60,827 nucleotides of DNA. It comes from Dechloromonas sp. Lineage in GTDB: Bacteria; Pseudomonadota; Gammaproteobacteria; Burkholderiales; Rhodocyclaceae. Where the stretch lies: contig JAQTXC010000013.1 of the NCBI GenBank assembly GCA_028689015.1, positions 1-60,827 on the forward strand. The letters run 5' to 3'. The position numbers were made by a program, and so were the translations under genes. Shown piece by piece: positions 1 through 9,968 of the stretch; the stretch's first letter is position 1, and the number at the start of each line of letters is the position of its first letter. The notes beneath the pieces are model-generated. The model saw only the letters and a program-made list of their open reading frames with translations, was not told the DNA's origin and ran no database searches.

Positions 1-17
1 GATTATTGGAGTCTGCG

Positions 18-461
18 ATGAGCGATCAATTACATGTCGTCTGTCCGCACTGTGCTGCGGTCAACCGCCTGCCGGGCGAAAAATTGGCGCAAGCCCCCCG
101 CTGCGGTCAGTGCAAGCAAGCCTTATTCACCAGCGAACCACTGGAACTGAATGCTGCCCAATTCGATCGCCACCGCCAGCGCAGCGACCTCCCTCTGGTC
201 GTCGATTTCTGGGCGCCCTGGTGCGGGCCATGCCGGATGATGGCACCGACTTTCCACCAAGCGGCGGTTGATCTTGAGCCACGCGTTCGCCTGATCAAGA
301 TCAACACCGAAGTCGAACAGGCGCTCGCCGCCCGTTTCCAGATTCGCAGCATCCCGACACTGGCCATTTTCCGCGGCGGTCGAGAAATCACCCGACAAAG
401 CGGCGCCCTTGATCTGCGTTCGCTAAAAGACTGGATCACGGTCAACGCAATTAATCCTTGA
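18..461 (+). CDS. trxC: Thioredoxin 2 (zinc-ribbon thioredoxin TrxC)
   Basis: Cytoplasmic thiol-disulfide reductase of 147 residues. An N-terminal zinc ribbon (C9/C12 and C29/C32) precedes a thioredoxin fold whose active site is W68-C69-G70-P71-C72. The zinc ribbon is what separates TrxC from ordinary TrxA, and TrxC is known in other bacteria as an oxidative-stress thioredoxin. The cis-Pro element (SIPT) that follows the strand about 40 residues after the active site is present. I start at the ATG at 18 because GGAG lies at 8-11; an in-frame TTG at 6 has no ribosome site. The next gene is 55 bp downstream on the same strand and is functionally unrelated. One copy of the dispersed TGCGGTCRACC element lies inside the gene at 56-66. 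Confidence 0.95.
   Translation: MSDQLHVVCPHCAAVNRLPGEKLAQAPRCGQCKQALFTSEPLELNAAQFDRHRQRSDLPLVVDFWAPWCGPCRMMAPTFHQAAVDLEPRVRLIKINTEVEQALAARFQIRSIPTLAIFRGGREITRQSGALDLRSLKDWITVNAINP
56..66 (+). repeat. Dispersed 11-mer TGCGGTCRACC
   Basis: Perfect copy within trxC. All ten perfect copies found: 56-66, 1050-1060, 8679-8689, 17515-17525, 18660-18670, 33840-33850, 39020-39030, 41492-41502, 46225-46235 and 58879-58889. Confidence 0.85.
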
Positions 462-516
462 TTTTTCAACGGGGCGGTCGTTAACCGGGTACACCGCCAC
501 CACCCGGGAGGCTCCC

Positions 517-1533
517 ATGAAAATCGCCGACAGCACCCTGCAACTTGCCGCCTCTTCGGTCAGCCTGCAGGAACAAACCCGTCAAGAATCCCTTCGCGTC
601 TGGGTGGGTCGCCCCCCCAGCGAAGCCCTCAACAATCAAACACGCCCGGTCCCGTCATCGACCCAGGTCGACCTTTCGTCTGCCGGCCAGCAGGCTGCCG
701 CCGCCGAATACAGCGACGAGAACAATCTTGAGCACGACCCACGCAGCCTTTTGATCAGCCGCATGATCGAAGCGTTGACCGGACATCAGGTCAAGCTCTT
801 CAAACCCAGCGAATTGCAGGAAAAAGCCGCCGATACCGCGTCGACCGCAAGCAGCACGCCCCCCGCCGGCTGGGGTATGGCGTATGACCTGCAGACCCGT
901 TACAGCGAATATCAGGAAACCCATTTCAGCGCCAATGGCTCAGTCACGACGGCCGATGGCCGGCAAATTAATTTCCAGCTTGAACTGAGCATGAGCCGCT
1001 ATTACCACGAAGAAAGCAGTGTCAGCGTGCGAGCCGGCGATGCTGCCATTGCGGTCGACCCGCTGGTGCTCAATTTTTCCGGTAACGCCGCCAGTCTGAC
1101 CGACCAGCGCTTCGCCTTCGACCTGACCGCCGATGGTCAGGAGGAGCAGATTGCCCGCTTGGCGAGCGGCAGCGGTTATCTGGTTTTTGACCGTAACCAG
1201 AATGGCCGGGCCGACAACGGCCATGAATTGTTCGGCCCACGCAGCGGCGATGGTTTTGCCGAGTTGGTCAGCCTGGATCAGGATCGCAATGGCTGGATTG
1301 ACGAAAACGACGAAGCCTATGCGCAATTGAGCCTCTGGACCCCTGCCGCCGGCGAGGGCCTGCAATCGCTGGCCAGTACCGGGGTCGGTGCTATTGCCCT
1401 GGCCCGGGTCGACACTCCGTTCGAATTGAAAAACAATGCCAATGAATTGCTCGGCCAAACGCGAAACTCGGGAATCTTTTTGCACGAAGATGGCTCGGCT
1501 GGCACAATCCAGCAAATCGACCTGCACATCTAG
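517..1533 (+). CDS. Conserved hypothetical protein with two calcium-binding-type loops
   Basis: 338 residues with no signal peptide or membrane segment. The N-terminal ~130 residues are polar and low in structure. The C-terminal half carries two acidic loops of the DxNxNGxxD / DxDxNGxxD kind (D225-R-N-Q-N-G-R-A-D233 and D254-Q-D-R-N-G-W-I-D262), separated by an ELFG-type segment. These resemble EF-hand or dockerin calcium loops, so calcium binding is likely but is an inference. The gene has a good ribosome site (GGGAGG just before the ATG at 517) and lies between trxC and a chemoreceptor gene with short gaps, so it may be cotranscribed with either. I do not recognise a function. It could be a cytoplasmic calcium-responsive protein, or a protein secreted without a Sec signal. 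Confidence 0.85.
   Translation: MKIADSTLQLAASSVSLQEQTRQESLRVWVGRPPSEALNNQTRPVPSSTQVDLSSAGQQAAAAEYSDENNLEHDPRSLLISRMIEALTGHQVKLFKPSELQEKAADTASTASSTPPAGWGMAYDLQTRYSEYQETHFSANGSVTTADGRQINFQLELSMSRYYHEESSVSVRAGDAAIAVDPLVLNFSGNAASLTDQRFAFDLTADGQEEQIARLASGSGYLVFDRNQNGRADNGHELFGPRSGDGFAELVSLDQDRNGWIDENDEAYAQLSLWTPAAGEGLQSLASTGVGAIALARVDTPFELKNNANELLGQTRNSGIFLHEDGSAGTIQQIDLHI
1050..1060 (+). repeat. Dispersed 11-mer TGCGGTCRACC
   Basis: Perfect copy in the Ca-loop protein gene, reading Ala-Val-Asp. Confidence 0.85.
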
Positions 1534-1576
1534 TCACAGGTGACCGTTTCCAGGCAAGCTTTACTGAGGGAATCAC

Positions 1577-3196
1577 ATGCCACGTTTCGCCGATTTGAAA
1601 ATCTGGGTACGCCTCACCGCCGCCATCTGGCTGGTACTCGCCTTAATCTGGCTCGGTGCGATTGCCTGGACCACTCAGGTCAACCGAGACAACGCGATCA
1701 ATCAGGCCCAAGACTTCTCGAAAAGCATCCACGAAATGACCATGGCCGGCCTGACCGGCATGATGATTACCGGCACTGTCGATCAGCGCGAAGTTTTCCT
1801 CGACCAGATTAAACAGCTGTCGATCATCAAGGATCTCCATGTCGCCCGCAGTGATGCCGTCAGCAAACTTTTCGGGCCGGACAAGAAAGCAGGCCGTGCC
1901 CTGGATGCGATTGAACAAGAAGTGATGAAAACGGGCACGCCGCACATCTCGGTTCAGACGCTTGACGGCAAGTCCTTCCTGCGTGCGGTCAATCCAACCA
2001 AAGCCGCCAGTAACTATCTCGGCAAAGACTGTATCCTCTGCCACCAAGTCCCTGAAGGTACGGTTCTCGGCGTCGTCAGCATGAAGGTATCGCTGGATGC
2101 CGTCGAACAGGCCGTCAGCAGTTTCCGCCTCAAGATTTCTGGTGCCGCCATTGGCGCGCTCGGCGCATTACTGATCATCATCTATCTGCTGACCAATCAC
2201 TTCGTCACCAGCCCACTCAATGATCTGCGCAAGGGACTGGCCGACATCGCGCGCGGCGAAGGTGACCTAACCCGCCGACTACCGGTCAAAGGTGAGGATG
2301 AGGTCGGCCAAGCCGCTCGTGTCTTCAACGAAATGATGGAAAACTTCAACCAACTGGTCCGTCAGGTTCGGGACGCCGCCAGCCAGGTTTCGGCTCGGGT
2401 GGCCGCCCTGTCGGACAGCGCTGACCGGGTTTCGCAAAGCTCGCAACTGCAGAATGAAAAATCCAATCAGGCTGCCGCCGCTGTTGAGCAACTGGTACAG
2501 AGCATCTCATCGATCGCGCAGAGCGCTGGTCATGTTCAGCATCAGTCACAGGACAGCCTGTCGCGCGCCAACGAGGGAAGTCGCAACTTGCAGACCCTGC
2601 TCGGCGAAATGGATGTCGTTGAAAAGGCCGTCAAGGAAATGGCTGACTCGGTTAACAATTTCGTTCGCAACACGGAATCAATCACCTTGATGACACGCGA
2701 AGTTAAGGACATTGCCGAACAGACCAACCTGCTTGCCCTCAATGCGGCGATTGAAGCCGCCCGGGCAGGAGAACAAGGACGCGGGTTTGCCGTGGTCGCC
2801 GACGAGGTTCGCAAACTGGCTGAGAAATCATCACGCTCAGCCAGTGAAATCGATGCCATTACTGCCCAACTGAGCGCTCAATCGGTCGCTGTCCGCCGCA
2901 GCATCGAAGAAGGTTTGCATCACCTGGACAGCAGCCAGAGTGCGGTTTCCTCGGTTTCCAGCGTCCTTGAAGCCACGAATGGTTCAGTCTCGGAAGTTGG
3001 TCTGGGCCTTGATTCGATTGCCAGTGCCACCGATCAGCAACGCCGCTTCTCAAGCGATGTGGAAGGCAGCATCGAAGCCATTGCCGGCATGGCCCGTGAC
3101 AATAACCATGCCGTCGAACAGACTGCGGGGGCCGCTCATGATCTCAAGCGCCTGGCCGATGGCTTGGCCAATTTGGTCGGCCGATTCAAGGTCTGA
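1577..3196 (+). CDS. Methyl-accepting chemotaxis protein with a periplasmic c-type haem motif
   Basis: 539-residue inner-membrane chemoreceptor. TM1 is at about residues 12-32, followed by a ~150-residue periplasmic sensor domain, TM2 at about 184-206, a HAMP domain ([19 protein letters not shown] region), and the cytoplasmic signalling coil with the conserved hairpin tip ([29 protein letters not shown]). The sensor domain contains C152-I-L-C155-H156, a CxxCH motif that in a periplasmic domain is expected to attach haem c. Small Cache-like haem sensor domains of this kind are known in chemoreceptors and kinases of respiring proteobacteria, where they sense redox state or gases. No other chemotaxis genes are nearby, so it is an orphan receptor. 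The C-terminal end lacks an obvious CheR/CheB-tethering pentapeptide. ATG at 1577 follows GAGGGAATCAC. Confidence 0.93.
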   Translation: MPRFADLKIWVRLTAAIWLVLALIWLGAIAWTTQVNRDNAINQAQDFSKSIHEMTMAGLTGMMITGTVDQREVFLDQIKQLSIIKDLHVARSDAVSKLFGPDKKAGRALDAIEQEVMKTGTPHISVQTLDGKSFLRAVNPTKAASNYLGKDCILCHQVPEGTVLGVVSMKVSLDAVEQAVSSFRLKISGAAIGALGALLIIIYLLTNHFVTSPLNDLRKGLADIARGEGDLTRRLPVKGEDEVGQAARVFNEMMENFNQLVRQVRDAASQVSARVAALSDSADRVSQSSQLQNEKSNQAAAAVEQLVQSISSIAQSAGHVQHQSQDSLSRANEGSRNLQTLLGEMDVVEKAVKEMADSVNNFVRNTESITLMTREVKDIAEQTNLLALNAAIEAARAGEQGRGFAVVADEVRKLAEKSSRSASEIDAITAQLSAQSVAVRRSIEEGLHHLDSSQSAVSSVSSVLEATNGSVSEVGLGLDSIASATDQQRRFSSDVEGSIEAIAGMARDNNHAVEQTAGAAHDLKRLADGLANLVGRFKV

Positions 3197-3209
3197 TGTG
3201 TTTTTAGCG

Positions 3210-3231
3210 GGTCAGGCCTAACGGCCTGACC
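3210..3231. terminator. Stem-loop between convergent genes
   Basis: A perfect 9-bp inverted repeat (GGTCAGGCC / GGCCTGACC) with a 4-nt loop lies between the ends of the chemoreceptor gene and the kinase gene. It has no good T-run on either side, so it may be a weak bidirectional terminator or an mRNA 3' end protector. Confidence 0.5.
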
Positions 3232-3235
3232 TTGG

Positions 3236-4603
3236 CTAACCGGGGGCCAGTTCCAGATCAAGCCCACCACCACGGGCTGTGCGCCCGGGTGGCCAAGGGG
3301 TTTTTCCGGCAACAACAGCCGCCTCCCCATGCGCAGCGGCCAGTCGGCTCACTTCGCGCAGACGCTGAATCATGCGAGCCAGCAGAGTATGCCGCATCCG
3401 CTCCAGCAACTCCTCCGAAGATAAGGCGAGAGCCGCCGCATTGACCTCGAGAAAAAACGAGGGCTCCAGGGTAACCGCAGTGGCATGACGCAAATCATTC
3501 GACGGGTGCAAGAAAGCCACCTCGCCAACGGGCTCGCTAGCCCCCAACTGACATAAGACCCTGCCTTCAATCGACACCTCGACACGGCCTGAAATCAGGA
3601 CGCCAAACATACGACTACGTTCACCTTCGCGGATAATCGCCACATTGGCAGCAATTTCACGCCAGACTGAAACCCGCAATACTTCCCAGAGTTCCACATT
3701 TTCGAATTCGGTGAAAAACTCAAGTCGGCGCAGGATTTCAAAATAACGAGAATCTCGCTCGGTTTGATCCTCCTCCAGAATCTGGTAGCGAACCGCTGAC
3801 AAATCCTTGGCCATTTCGGCCCCGTTGCGATAGCGGCTGTACAAATCCTTTTCCAGGGCACGACGGAGCACGCCGTTCAGCCCTTCTGGCAAATTCGGAT
3901 TGAGCGAGGTCACGGCCGGGGGCTCGGTATTGACGATGCGATACAGCAGCGTTGCCTGATTATTGGCCCGAAACGGCAGTCGACCGGTCAACAATTGGAA
4001 GAGCAGGACGCCCAGCGAATACAGATCGGTTTTTTGATTAAGCGGATAACCCTTGATCTGCTCCGGCGACATGTAACCCGGTGAGCCAACCCCCATGACG
4101 AAGGTTGAATCGCGGTCCATGTTTTTGTTCATGTTCAGGGCCAGACCGAAATCAGCGATCTTCGGCTCATCCTCGTGCGTGACCAGAATATTGGCCGGCT
4201 TGATGTCGCGATGAATGATGCCCTGACGGTACGCGGCATCAAGCGCCATGCAGCACTTGAAGATAATGCCAATGACCCGATGCATGGGCAACAGTCGATC
4301 AATCCGGCAATGCTGCTCCAGGCTATAACCGTCAACATATTCCATGGCCAGATAGGCATACTCATCCTCGACCACCGTTTCGTACACCCGGACGATATTG
4401 GGATGATCAAGCCGGGACGAAACCATGCGCTCGTTCTGGAACAACTTGCGCATTCGGCGAGAAACGGCCGGGCAGTCCTGGCCGAAGCGAATCAGTTTGA
4501 CCGCGACCTGACGCTGAGCATCCGGGTCGTCACAAAGATAGACCGTGGCGGTGGCCCCCTTGCCCAGTTCCCGGATAACGCGATATTTACCGATGCTTTC
4601 CAT
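3236..4603 (-). CDS. Ser/Thr protein kinase with C-terminal cyclic-nucleotide-binding-like domain
   Basis: Hanks-type kinase, 455 residues from the ATG at 4603. The kinase domain spans about residues 6-270: glycine loop GKGATATVY (15-22), invariant lysine K36 (VAVKLI), catalytic H131-R132-D133-IKPAN, D151-F152-G153, and an SPGYMSPEQ activation/APE-equivalent segment. From about residue 320 there is a cNMP-binding/Crp-like beta-roll (VAIIREGERSRMFGVLISG ... PVGEVAFL). No transmembrane or PASTA segment is visible, so it is cytoplasmic. The reading frame extends upstream to 4699, but those residues are unlike kinase N-termini and no start has a convincing ribosome site; translation start is uncertain. 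The gene is divergent from grpE, so the two share the 4604-4764 promoter region. Substrates are unknown. Regulation by a cyclic nucleotide is inferred only from the domain. Confidence 0.9.
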   Translation of the reverse strand: MESIGKYRVIRELGKGATATVYLCDDPDAQRQVAVKLIRFGQDCPAVSRRMRKLFQNERMVSSRLDHPNIVRVYETVVEDEYAYLAMEYVDGYSLEQHCRIDRLLPMHRVIGIIFKCCMALDAAYRQGIIHRDIKPANILVTHEDEPKIADFGLALNMNKNMDRDSTFVMGVGSPGYMSPEQIKGYPLNQKTDLYSLGVLLFQLLTGRLPFRANNQATLLYRIVNTEPPAVTSLNPNLPEGLNGVLRRALEKDLYSRYRNGAEMAKDLSAVRYQILEEDQTERDSRYFEILRRLEFFTEFENVELWEVLRVSVWREIAANVAIIREGERSRMFGVLISGRVEVSIEGRVLCQLGASEPVGEVAFLHPSNDLRHATAVTLEPSFFLEVNAAALALSSEELLERMRHTLLARMIQRLREVSRLAAAHGEAAVVAGKTPWPPGRTARGGGLDLELAPG

Positions 4604-4707
4604 GCTGAGAAGAAGATTTTTGACCAAGGGAATTATCGTAGCATGCAGCCAGAAGGGCTGACTGAACTTTGTCATGAAAGATCGTACAAGATCATTCATA
4701 AAACGGG

Positions 4708-4735
4708 CTTGAAAGGTTCTGGATTGTCCCCATAT
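4708..4735 (+). promoter_or_regulatory. Sigma-32 heat-shock promoter of grpE
   Basis: CTTGAAA (4708-4714), a 13-bp spacer, then CCCCATAT (4728-4735). This matches the E. coli RpoH consensus closely. It sits 29 bp before the grpE ATG, which has GGAG at 4753-4756. Confidence 0.92.
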
Positions 4736-4764
4736 GAGAGTTCAGTTTTTTTGGAGAGTCTTTG

Positions 4765-5358
4765 ATGTCCACCGCAGAAACCCCGCAGGATCAGCCCGTT
4801 AAACACGAACCTGGCGCTGTCAGCGATGACGTGCTATCCGCAGCCATCACGCTGGATGCCAGCAGCGACACCATTCCGACAGCCGACACTACCGACCATT
4901 TTCCCAATCTGGAAAGCCAGTTGCGCGAGCTGGAACTAAAAGCCAGCGAGCACCACGACGCTTGGCTGCGCGCCAAAGCGGAAACCGAAAATGTCCGCCG
5001 TCGCGCCCAGGAAGACATTAGCAAGGCCCATAAATTTGCCGTCGAAAAATTTGCTGGCGAATTACTCGCCGTCAAGGACAGCCTGGAAGCGGCACTCACT
5101 GTCCCCGAACAAACGGTAGACAGCTTCAAATCCGGCGTCGAACTGACCCTGAAACAGTTGGTCGCCGCCTTTGAAAAGAACGCGCTGCAAGAAATCAATC
5201 CGCTCGGCGAGAAATTTGATCCGCACAAGCACCAGGCGATCGGCATGGTCGATTCCGACCAGGAAGCCAACACGGTCGTCACCGTCCTCCAAAAAGGTTA
5301 CCTGATTGCCGACCGCACCCTGCGACCGGCGCTGGTCATGGTGGCCAAGGGGCAATAA
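4765..5358 (+). CDS. grpE: Nucleotide exchange factor GrpE
   Basis: 197-residue cochaperone that releases ADP from DnaK. The N-terminal ~50 residues are acidic and disordered. A long coiled coil follows ([34 protein letters not shown]), then the C-terminal beta domain with the family signature [12 protein letters not shown] and [26 protein letters not shown]. The length fits the family. The ATG at 4765 is preferred over an in-frame TTG at 4762 because GGAG at 4753-4756 is well spaced from it. It is transcribed from its own sigma-32 promoter and followed by dnaK and dnaJ, the usual heat-shock order. Confidence 0.97.
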   Translation: MSTAETPQDQPVKHEPGAVSDDVLSAAITLDASSDTIPTADTTDHFPNLESQLRELELKASEHHDAWLRAKAETENVRRRAQEDISKAHKFAVEKFAGELLAVKDSLEAALTVPEQTVDSFKSGVELTLKQLVAAFEKNALQEINPLGEKFDPHKHQAIGMVDSDQEANTVVTVLQKGYLIADRTLRPALVMVAKGQ

Positions 5359-5367
5359 AGCGCCGCT

Positions 5368-5387
5368 TTTCACGGTCGACCGTGAAA
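5368..5387. promoter_or_regulatory. Perfect 20-bp palindrome in the grpE-dnaK gap
   Basis: Starts TTTCACGG, centre TCGA, ends CCGTGAAA: an 8-bp stem with a tetraloop if transcribed. It lies 9 bp after the grpE stop and 4 bp before the -35 box of the dnaK promoter. It could be an mRNA hairpin ending or processing the grpE transcript, or a protein-binding site over the dnaK promoter. Its centre GGTCGACC also overlaps the dispersed TGCGGTCGACC element. Confidence 0.7.
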
Positions 5388-5391
5388 TTTG

Positions 5392-5419
5392 CTTGAAATT
5401 GGCCAAGCCATCCCCAATT
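5392..5419 (+). promoter_or_regulatory. Sigma-32 heat-shock promoter of dnaK
   Basis: CTTGAAA (5392-5398), a 13-bp spacer, then CCCCAATT (5412-5419), 40 bp before the dnaK ATG. This second heat-shock promoter lets dnaK-dnaJ be transcribed independently of grpE. Confidence 0.88.
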
Positions 5420-5459
5420 CCACAACATCCAAATCATTTGTATTCGTAAAGGAAGCAAC

Positions 5460-7394
<1,935 letters not shown>

Positions 7395-7414
7395 ACCAAC
7401 GACCCCCACAGCCC

Positions 7415-7456
7415 GGCGCCGAGCCAGCGGAAATCCTTCCGCCGGCGCTCGGCGCC
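7415..7456 (+). promoter_or_regulatory. Intercistronic stem-loop between dnaK and dnaJ
   Basis: Ten-base arms GGCGCCGAGC (7415-7424) and GCTCGGCGCC (7447-7456) enclose a second small inverted repeat (CGG...CCG), followed by only a short TTTG. It is likely a partial terminator or mRNA stabiliser giving more dnaK than dnaJ transcript. Confidence 0.65.
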
Positions 7457-7480
7457 TTTGTCACTTGATGGGACGACAGC

Positions 7481-8620
7481 ATGTCTAAACGCGATTTTTA
7501 CGAGATTCTCGGTGTCAACCGCGATGCCGGTGATGACGAGATCAAGAAGGCCTACCGCAAATTGGCCATGAAGCACCATCCGGACCGCAATCCGGACAAT
7601 CCGGGCGCCGAGGAGAAATTCAAGGAAGCCAAGGAAGCCTACGAAATTCTGTCCGATGCCCAAAAACGTGCGGCCTACGATCAGTACGGGCACGCCGGCG
7701 TTGACCCACAGGCCGGCATGGGCGGTTTTGGTGGCGGGGGCGGTGCTGGCTTTTCCGATGCCTTCGGCGGCATTTTCGACGAAATTTTCGGCGGCCGCGG
7801 CGGCGGCGGCGGCGGGGGAGGACGCGCCAACATCTACCGCGGTGCCGACCTGCGTTACAACCAGGAAATCTCCCTCGAACAGGCGGCACATGGCGCCGAG
7901 GTCAAGATCCGCATTCCCACCATGGAAATCTGCGAGCCTTGTCATGGCACAGGTGCCAAAGCGGGCACCCAACCGAAGACCTGCCCGACCTGCGGAGGCT
8001 CCGGTCAAGTGCGCCTGCAGCAAGGCTTCTTCTCCATCCAGCAGACCTGCCACAAATGCCATGGCACCGGCCGCTTTATCGCCGACCCGTGTCGCAGTTG
8101 TGACGGTGCCGGCCGCACCAAGCAACACAAGACACTCAGCGTCAAGATTCCCGCCGGCGTCGATGAAGGCGATCGCATCCGTGTCGCCGGCGAAGGCGAA
8201 CACGGTGTTAATGGTGGACCATCTGGTGACCTTTATGTCCAGATCCATCTGAAGCCACACCCGGTATTCACTCGTGACCACAGCGACCTGCATTGTGAGA
8301 TGCCGATTTCTTTCACCACAGCCGCGCTCGGTGGAGAAATCGAAATCCCGACTCTGGACGGTGCCGCAGCCATCAAGATTCCACCTGAAACCCAGTCGGG
8401 ACGGGCTTTCCGCTTGCGTGGCAAAGGGGTCAAAAATGTTCGCAGCAACCACTACGGCGACTTGATGTGCCATGTGGTGGTGGAAACGCCGGTCAATCTG
8501 ACCGAACGCCAAAAGGAACTGCTGCGTGAACTGGAAGAGTGCAGCAAGGATACCGACCACAAGCACAACCCGCGGACCAAAACCTGGATGGACAAGGTCA
8601 AGGCATTTTTTGAAGGCTGA
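7481..8620 (+). CDS. dnaJ: Chaperone DnaJ (Hsp40)
   Basis: 379-residue type I J-protein that stimulates DnaK ATP hydrolysis and delivers substrates. The J domain occupies about residues 1-70 with the essential HPD (KHHPDRN). A Gly/Phe-rich stretch (about 75-115, very glycine-rich) follows, then four zinc-binding CxxCxGxG repeats ([32 protein letters not shown]) and the C-terminal substrate domains. All motifs are intact. It lies 86 bp after dnaK, behind a stem-loop, and is followed by a strong terminator at 8641, so it closes the heat-shock unit. Confidence 0.99.
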   Translation: MSKRDFYEILGVNRDAGDDEIKKAYRKLAMKHHPDRNPDNPGAEEKFKEAKEAYEILSDAQKRAAYDQYGHAGVDPQAGMGGFGGGGGAGFSDAFGGIFDEIFGGRGGGGGGGGRANIYRGADLRYNQEISLEQAAHGAEVKIRIPTMEICEPCHGTGAKAGTQPKTCPTCGGSGQVRLQQGFFSIQQTCHKCHGTGRFIADPCRSCDGAGRTKQHKTLSVKIPAGVDEGDRIRVAGEGEHGVNGGPSGDLYVQIHLKPHPVFTRDHSDLHCEMPISFTTAALGGEIEIPTLDGAAAIKIPPETQSGRAFRLRGKGVKNVRSNHYGDLMCHVVVETPVNLTERQKELLRELEECSKDTDHKHNPRTKTWMDKVKAFFEG

Positions 8621-8640
8621 CCCAGGCCTCCGGCAACGCT

Positions 8641-8667
8641 ATCCCGCCCCGAAGGCGGGATTTTTTT
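8641..8667 (+). terminator. Rho-independent terminator of grpE-dnaK-dnaJ
   Basis: Stem ATCCCGCC / GGCGGGAT with a 5-nt loop, followed directly by a T-run, 20 bp after the dnaJ stop. Confidence 0.93.
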
Positions 8668-8678
8668 GCCTATTCCCG

Positions 8679-8689
8679 GGTTGACCGCA
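8679..8689 (-). repeat. Dispersed 11-mer TGCGGTCRACC
   Basis: Perfect copy in the dnaJ/binding-protein gap, outside any gene. Confidence 0.85.
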
Positions 8690-8757
8690 AATTTGCCAAT
8701 TCCCCTGTCGTGCGCACGACTGCTAGAATCGACGACTAAATTTTGGCGGAGACAAGA

Positions 8758-9900
8758 ATGAAGAAGCTACAACGCTGGTTGGCAGTCGCACTCCTTAGCT
8801 GGACCACCCTGGCCTCGGCCGATCCTGGCATTAGCGACAACGCCATCACCCTGGGCATGTCCGCCCCCTTCTCTGGCCCCAACGCAGCCTACGGCGAAGA
8901 CATGCGGCAGACCATCCAGAGCTATTTTGAACAAATTAACAAGGCCGGTGGTATCAATGGCCGCAAGCTGCAACTGGTGACCCTGGATGACGGTTATGAA
9001 ACCGAGCGAACAGTCGCCAACAGCAAGGCCTTGATCAAGGACAAAAACGCCTTCGCCCTGCTCTCTTTTTACGGCTCCAGTCCGACCACCGAAGCCATGA
9101 ACACCGTCTTCGGGCCAGCCCACGTGCCATTGATCGGCACGATTTCGGGCGCCGGCACCTTGCGCGAACCGATCAACAACAATCCGAACAGCCGCTACAT
9201 GTTCCACGTTCGCGCCAGCTATGCGGATGAGACTGATGCCATTGTCAGCCAGATGGTTTCGCTCGGTTTGAAAAATATTGCCGTCTTTTACCAAAACGAT
9301 GGCTTTGGCAAGGCGGGCCTGGAGGGCGTCACTGAGGCCTTGAAAAAACACAAACTGGCGCCCTCGGCCGTCGGTACCGTCGAGCGAAATTCGCTTGATG
9401 TTAACGCCGCCGTCGCCGCAATCAGCAAGGCCAACCCCCAAGCTGTCGTCATGGTGACCCTGTACAAACCGACTGCAGCCTTCGTCCGAGCGATGAAAAG
9501 GGCCGGCCAGAATCCCATGCTGATGACCCTGTCACCGGTCGGCACCGAACAACTGGTTCAGGAGTTGGGAGCTGAGGCGCGTGGCATCGGCATTTCGCAA
9601 GTAGTCCCCTATCCGTGGAACGATATCGTCCCGGTCGTTCGCGATTACCAACGCCTGAGCAGCAAACCGGGCAACTACTCCTACTACGGCCTGGAGGGTT
9701 ACCTGATGGCCCGCACACTGGTCGAGGGCCTGCGCCGCACCGGTCGGGATCTCAGTCGCGACAAATTGATCACCGCACTGGAAAGCATGAACAACGTCGA
9801 CTTTGGCGGCTACCGGATCAATTACTCGCCCACTTCCCGCACCGGCTCACGTTTTGTTGAATTGACGGTGATCGGAGCGGGCGGCAAAGTCTTGCGTTAA
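8758..9900 (+). CDS. Periplasmic ABC-type binding protein, branched-chain amino acid (LivK/LivJ) type
   Basis: 380 residues: a Sec signal peptide (about 1-24, ending TLASA-DP) and a type I periplasmic binding fold with the family start ITLGMSAPFSGPNAAYGEDM and KAGGINGRKLQLVTLDDGYE. Such proteins bind branched-chain or related amino acids, amides or aromatic acids and usually feed an ABC permease. No permease or ATPase genes are adjacent, so it is an orphan and its ligand cannot be read from context. The ATG at 8758 is chosen over a TTG at 8743 because GGCGGAGA precedes it. A TAGAAT box at 8724-8729 is a plausible -10. A paralogue with a similar C-terminal RFVELTV segment lies at 35469-36581. 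Confidence 0.9.
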   Translation: MKKLQRWLAVALLSWTTLASADPGISDNAITLGMSAPFSGPNAAYGEDMRQTIQSYFEQINKAGGINGRKLQLVTLDDGYETERTVANSKALIKDKNAFALLSFYGSSPTTEAMNTVFGPAHVPLIGTISGAGTLREPINNNPNSRYMFHVRASYADETDAIVSQMVSLGLKNIAVFYQNDGFGKAGLEGVTEALKKHKLAPSAVGTVERNSLDVNAAVAAISKANPQAVVMVTLYKPTAAFVRAMKRAGQNPMLMTLSPVGTEQLVQELGAEARGIGISQVVPYPWNDIVPVVRDYQRLSSKPGNYSYYGLEGYLMARTLVEGLRRTGRDLSRDKLITALESMNNVDFGGYRINYSPTSRTGSRFVELTVIGAGGKVLR

Positions 9901-9920
9901 GCCCGCGCGGTCAACAAGCC

Positions 9921-9947
9921 AACGGCCCGAAAAACGGGCCGTTGTCA
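9921..9947. terminator. Bidirectional terminator between binding-protein gene and cysS
   Basis: AACGGCCCG / CGGGCCGTT, a 9-bp perfect stem with an A5 loop in a 68-bp convergent gap. Only short T-stretches flank it (GTCATTTT on the right). Confidence 0.8.
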
Positions 9948-9968
9948 TTTTCCTCCAGAAAACACCGG

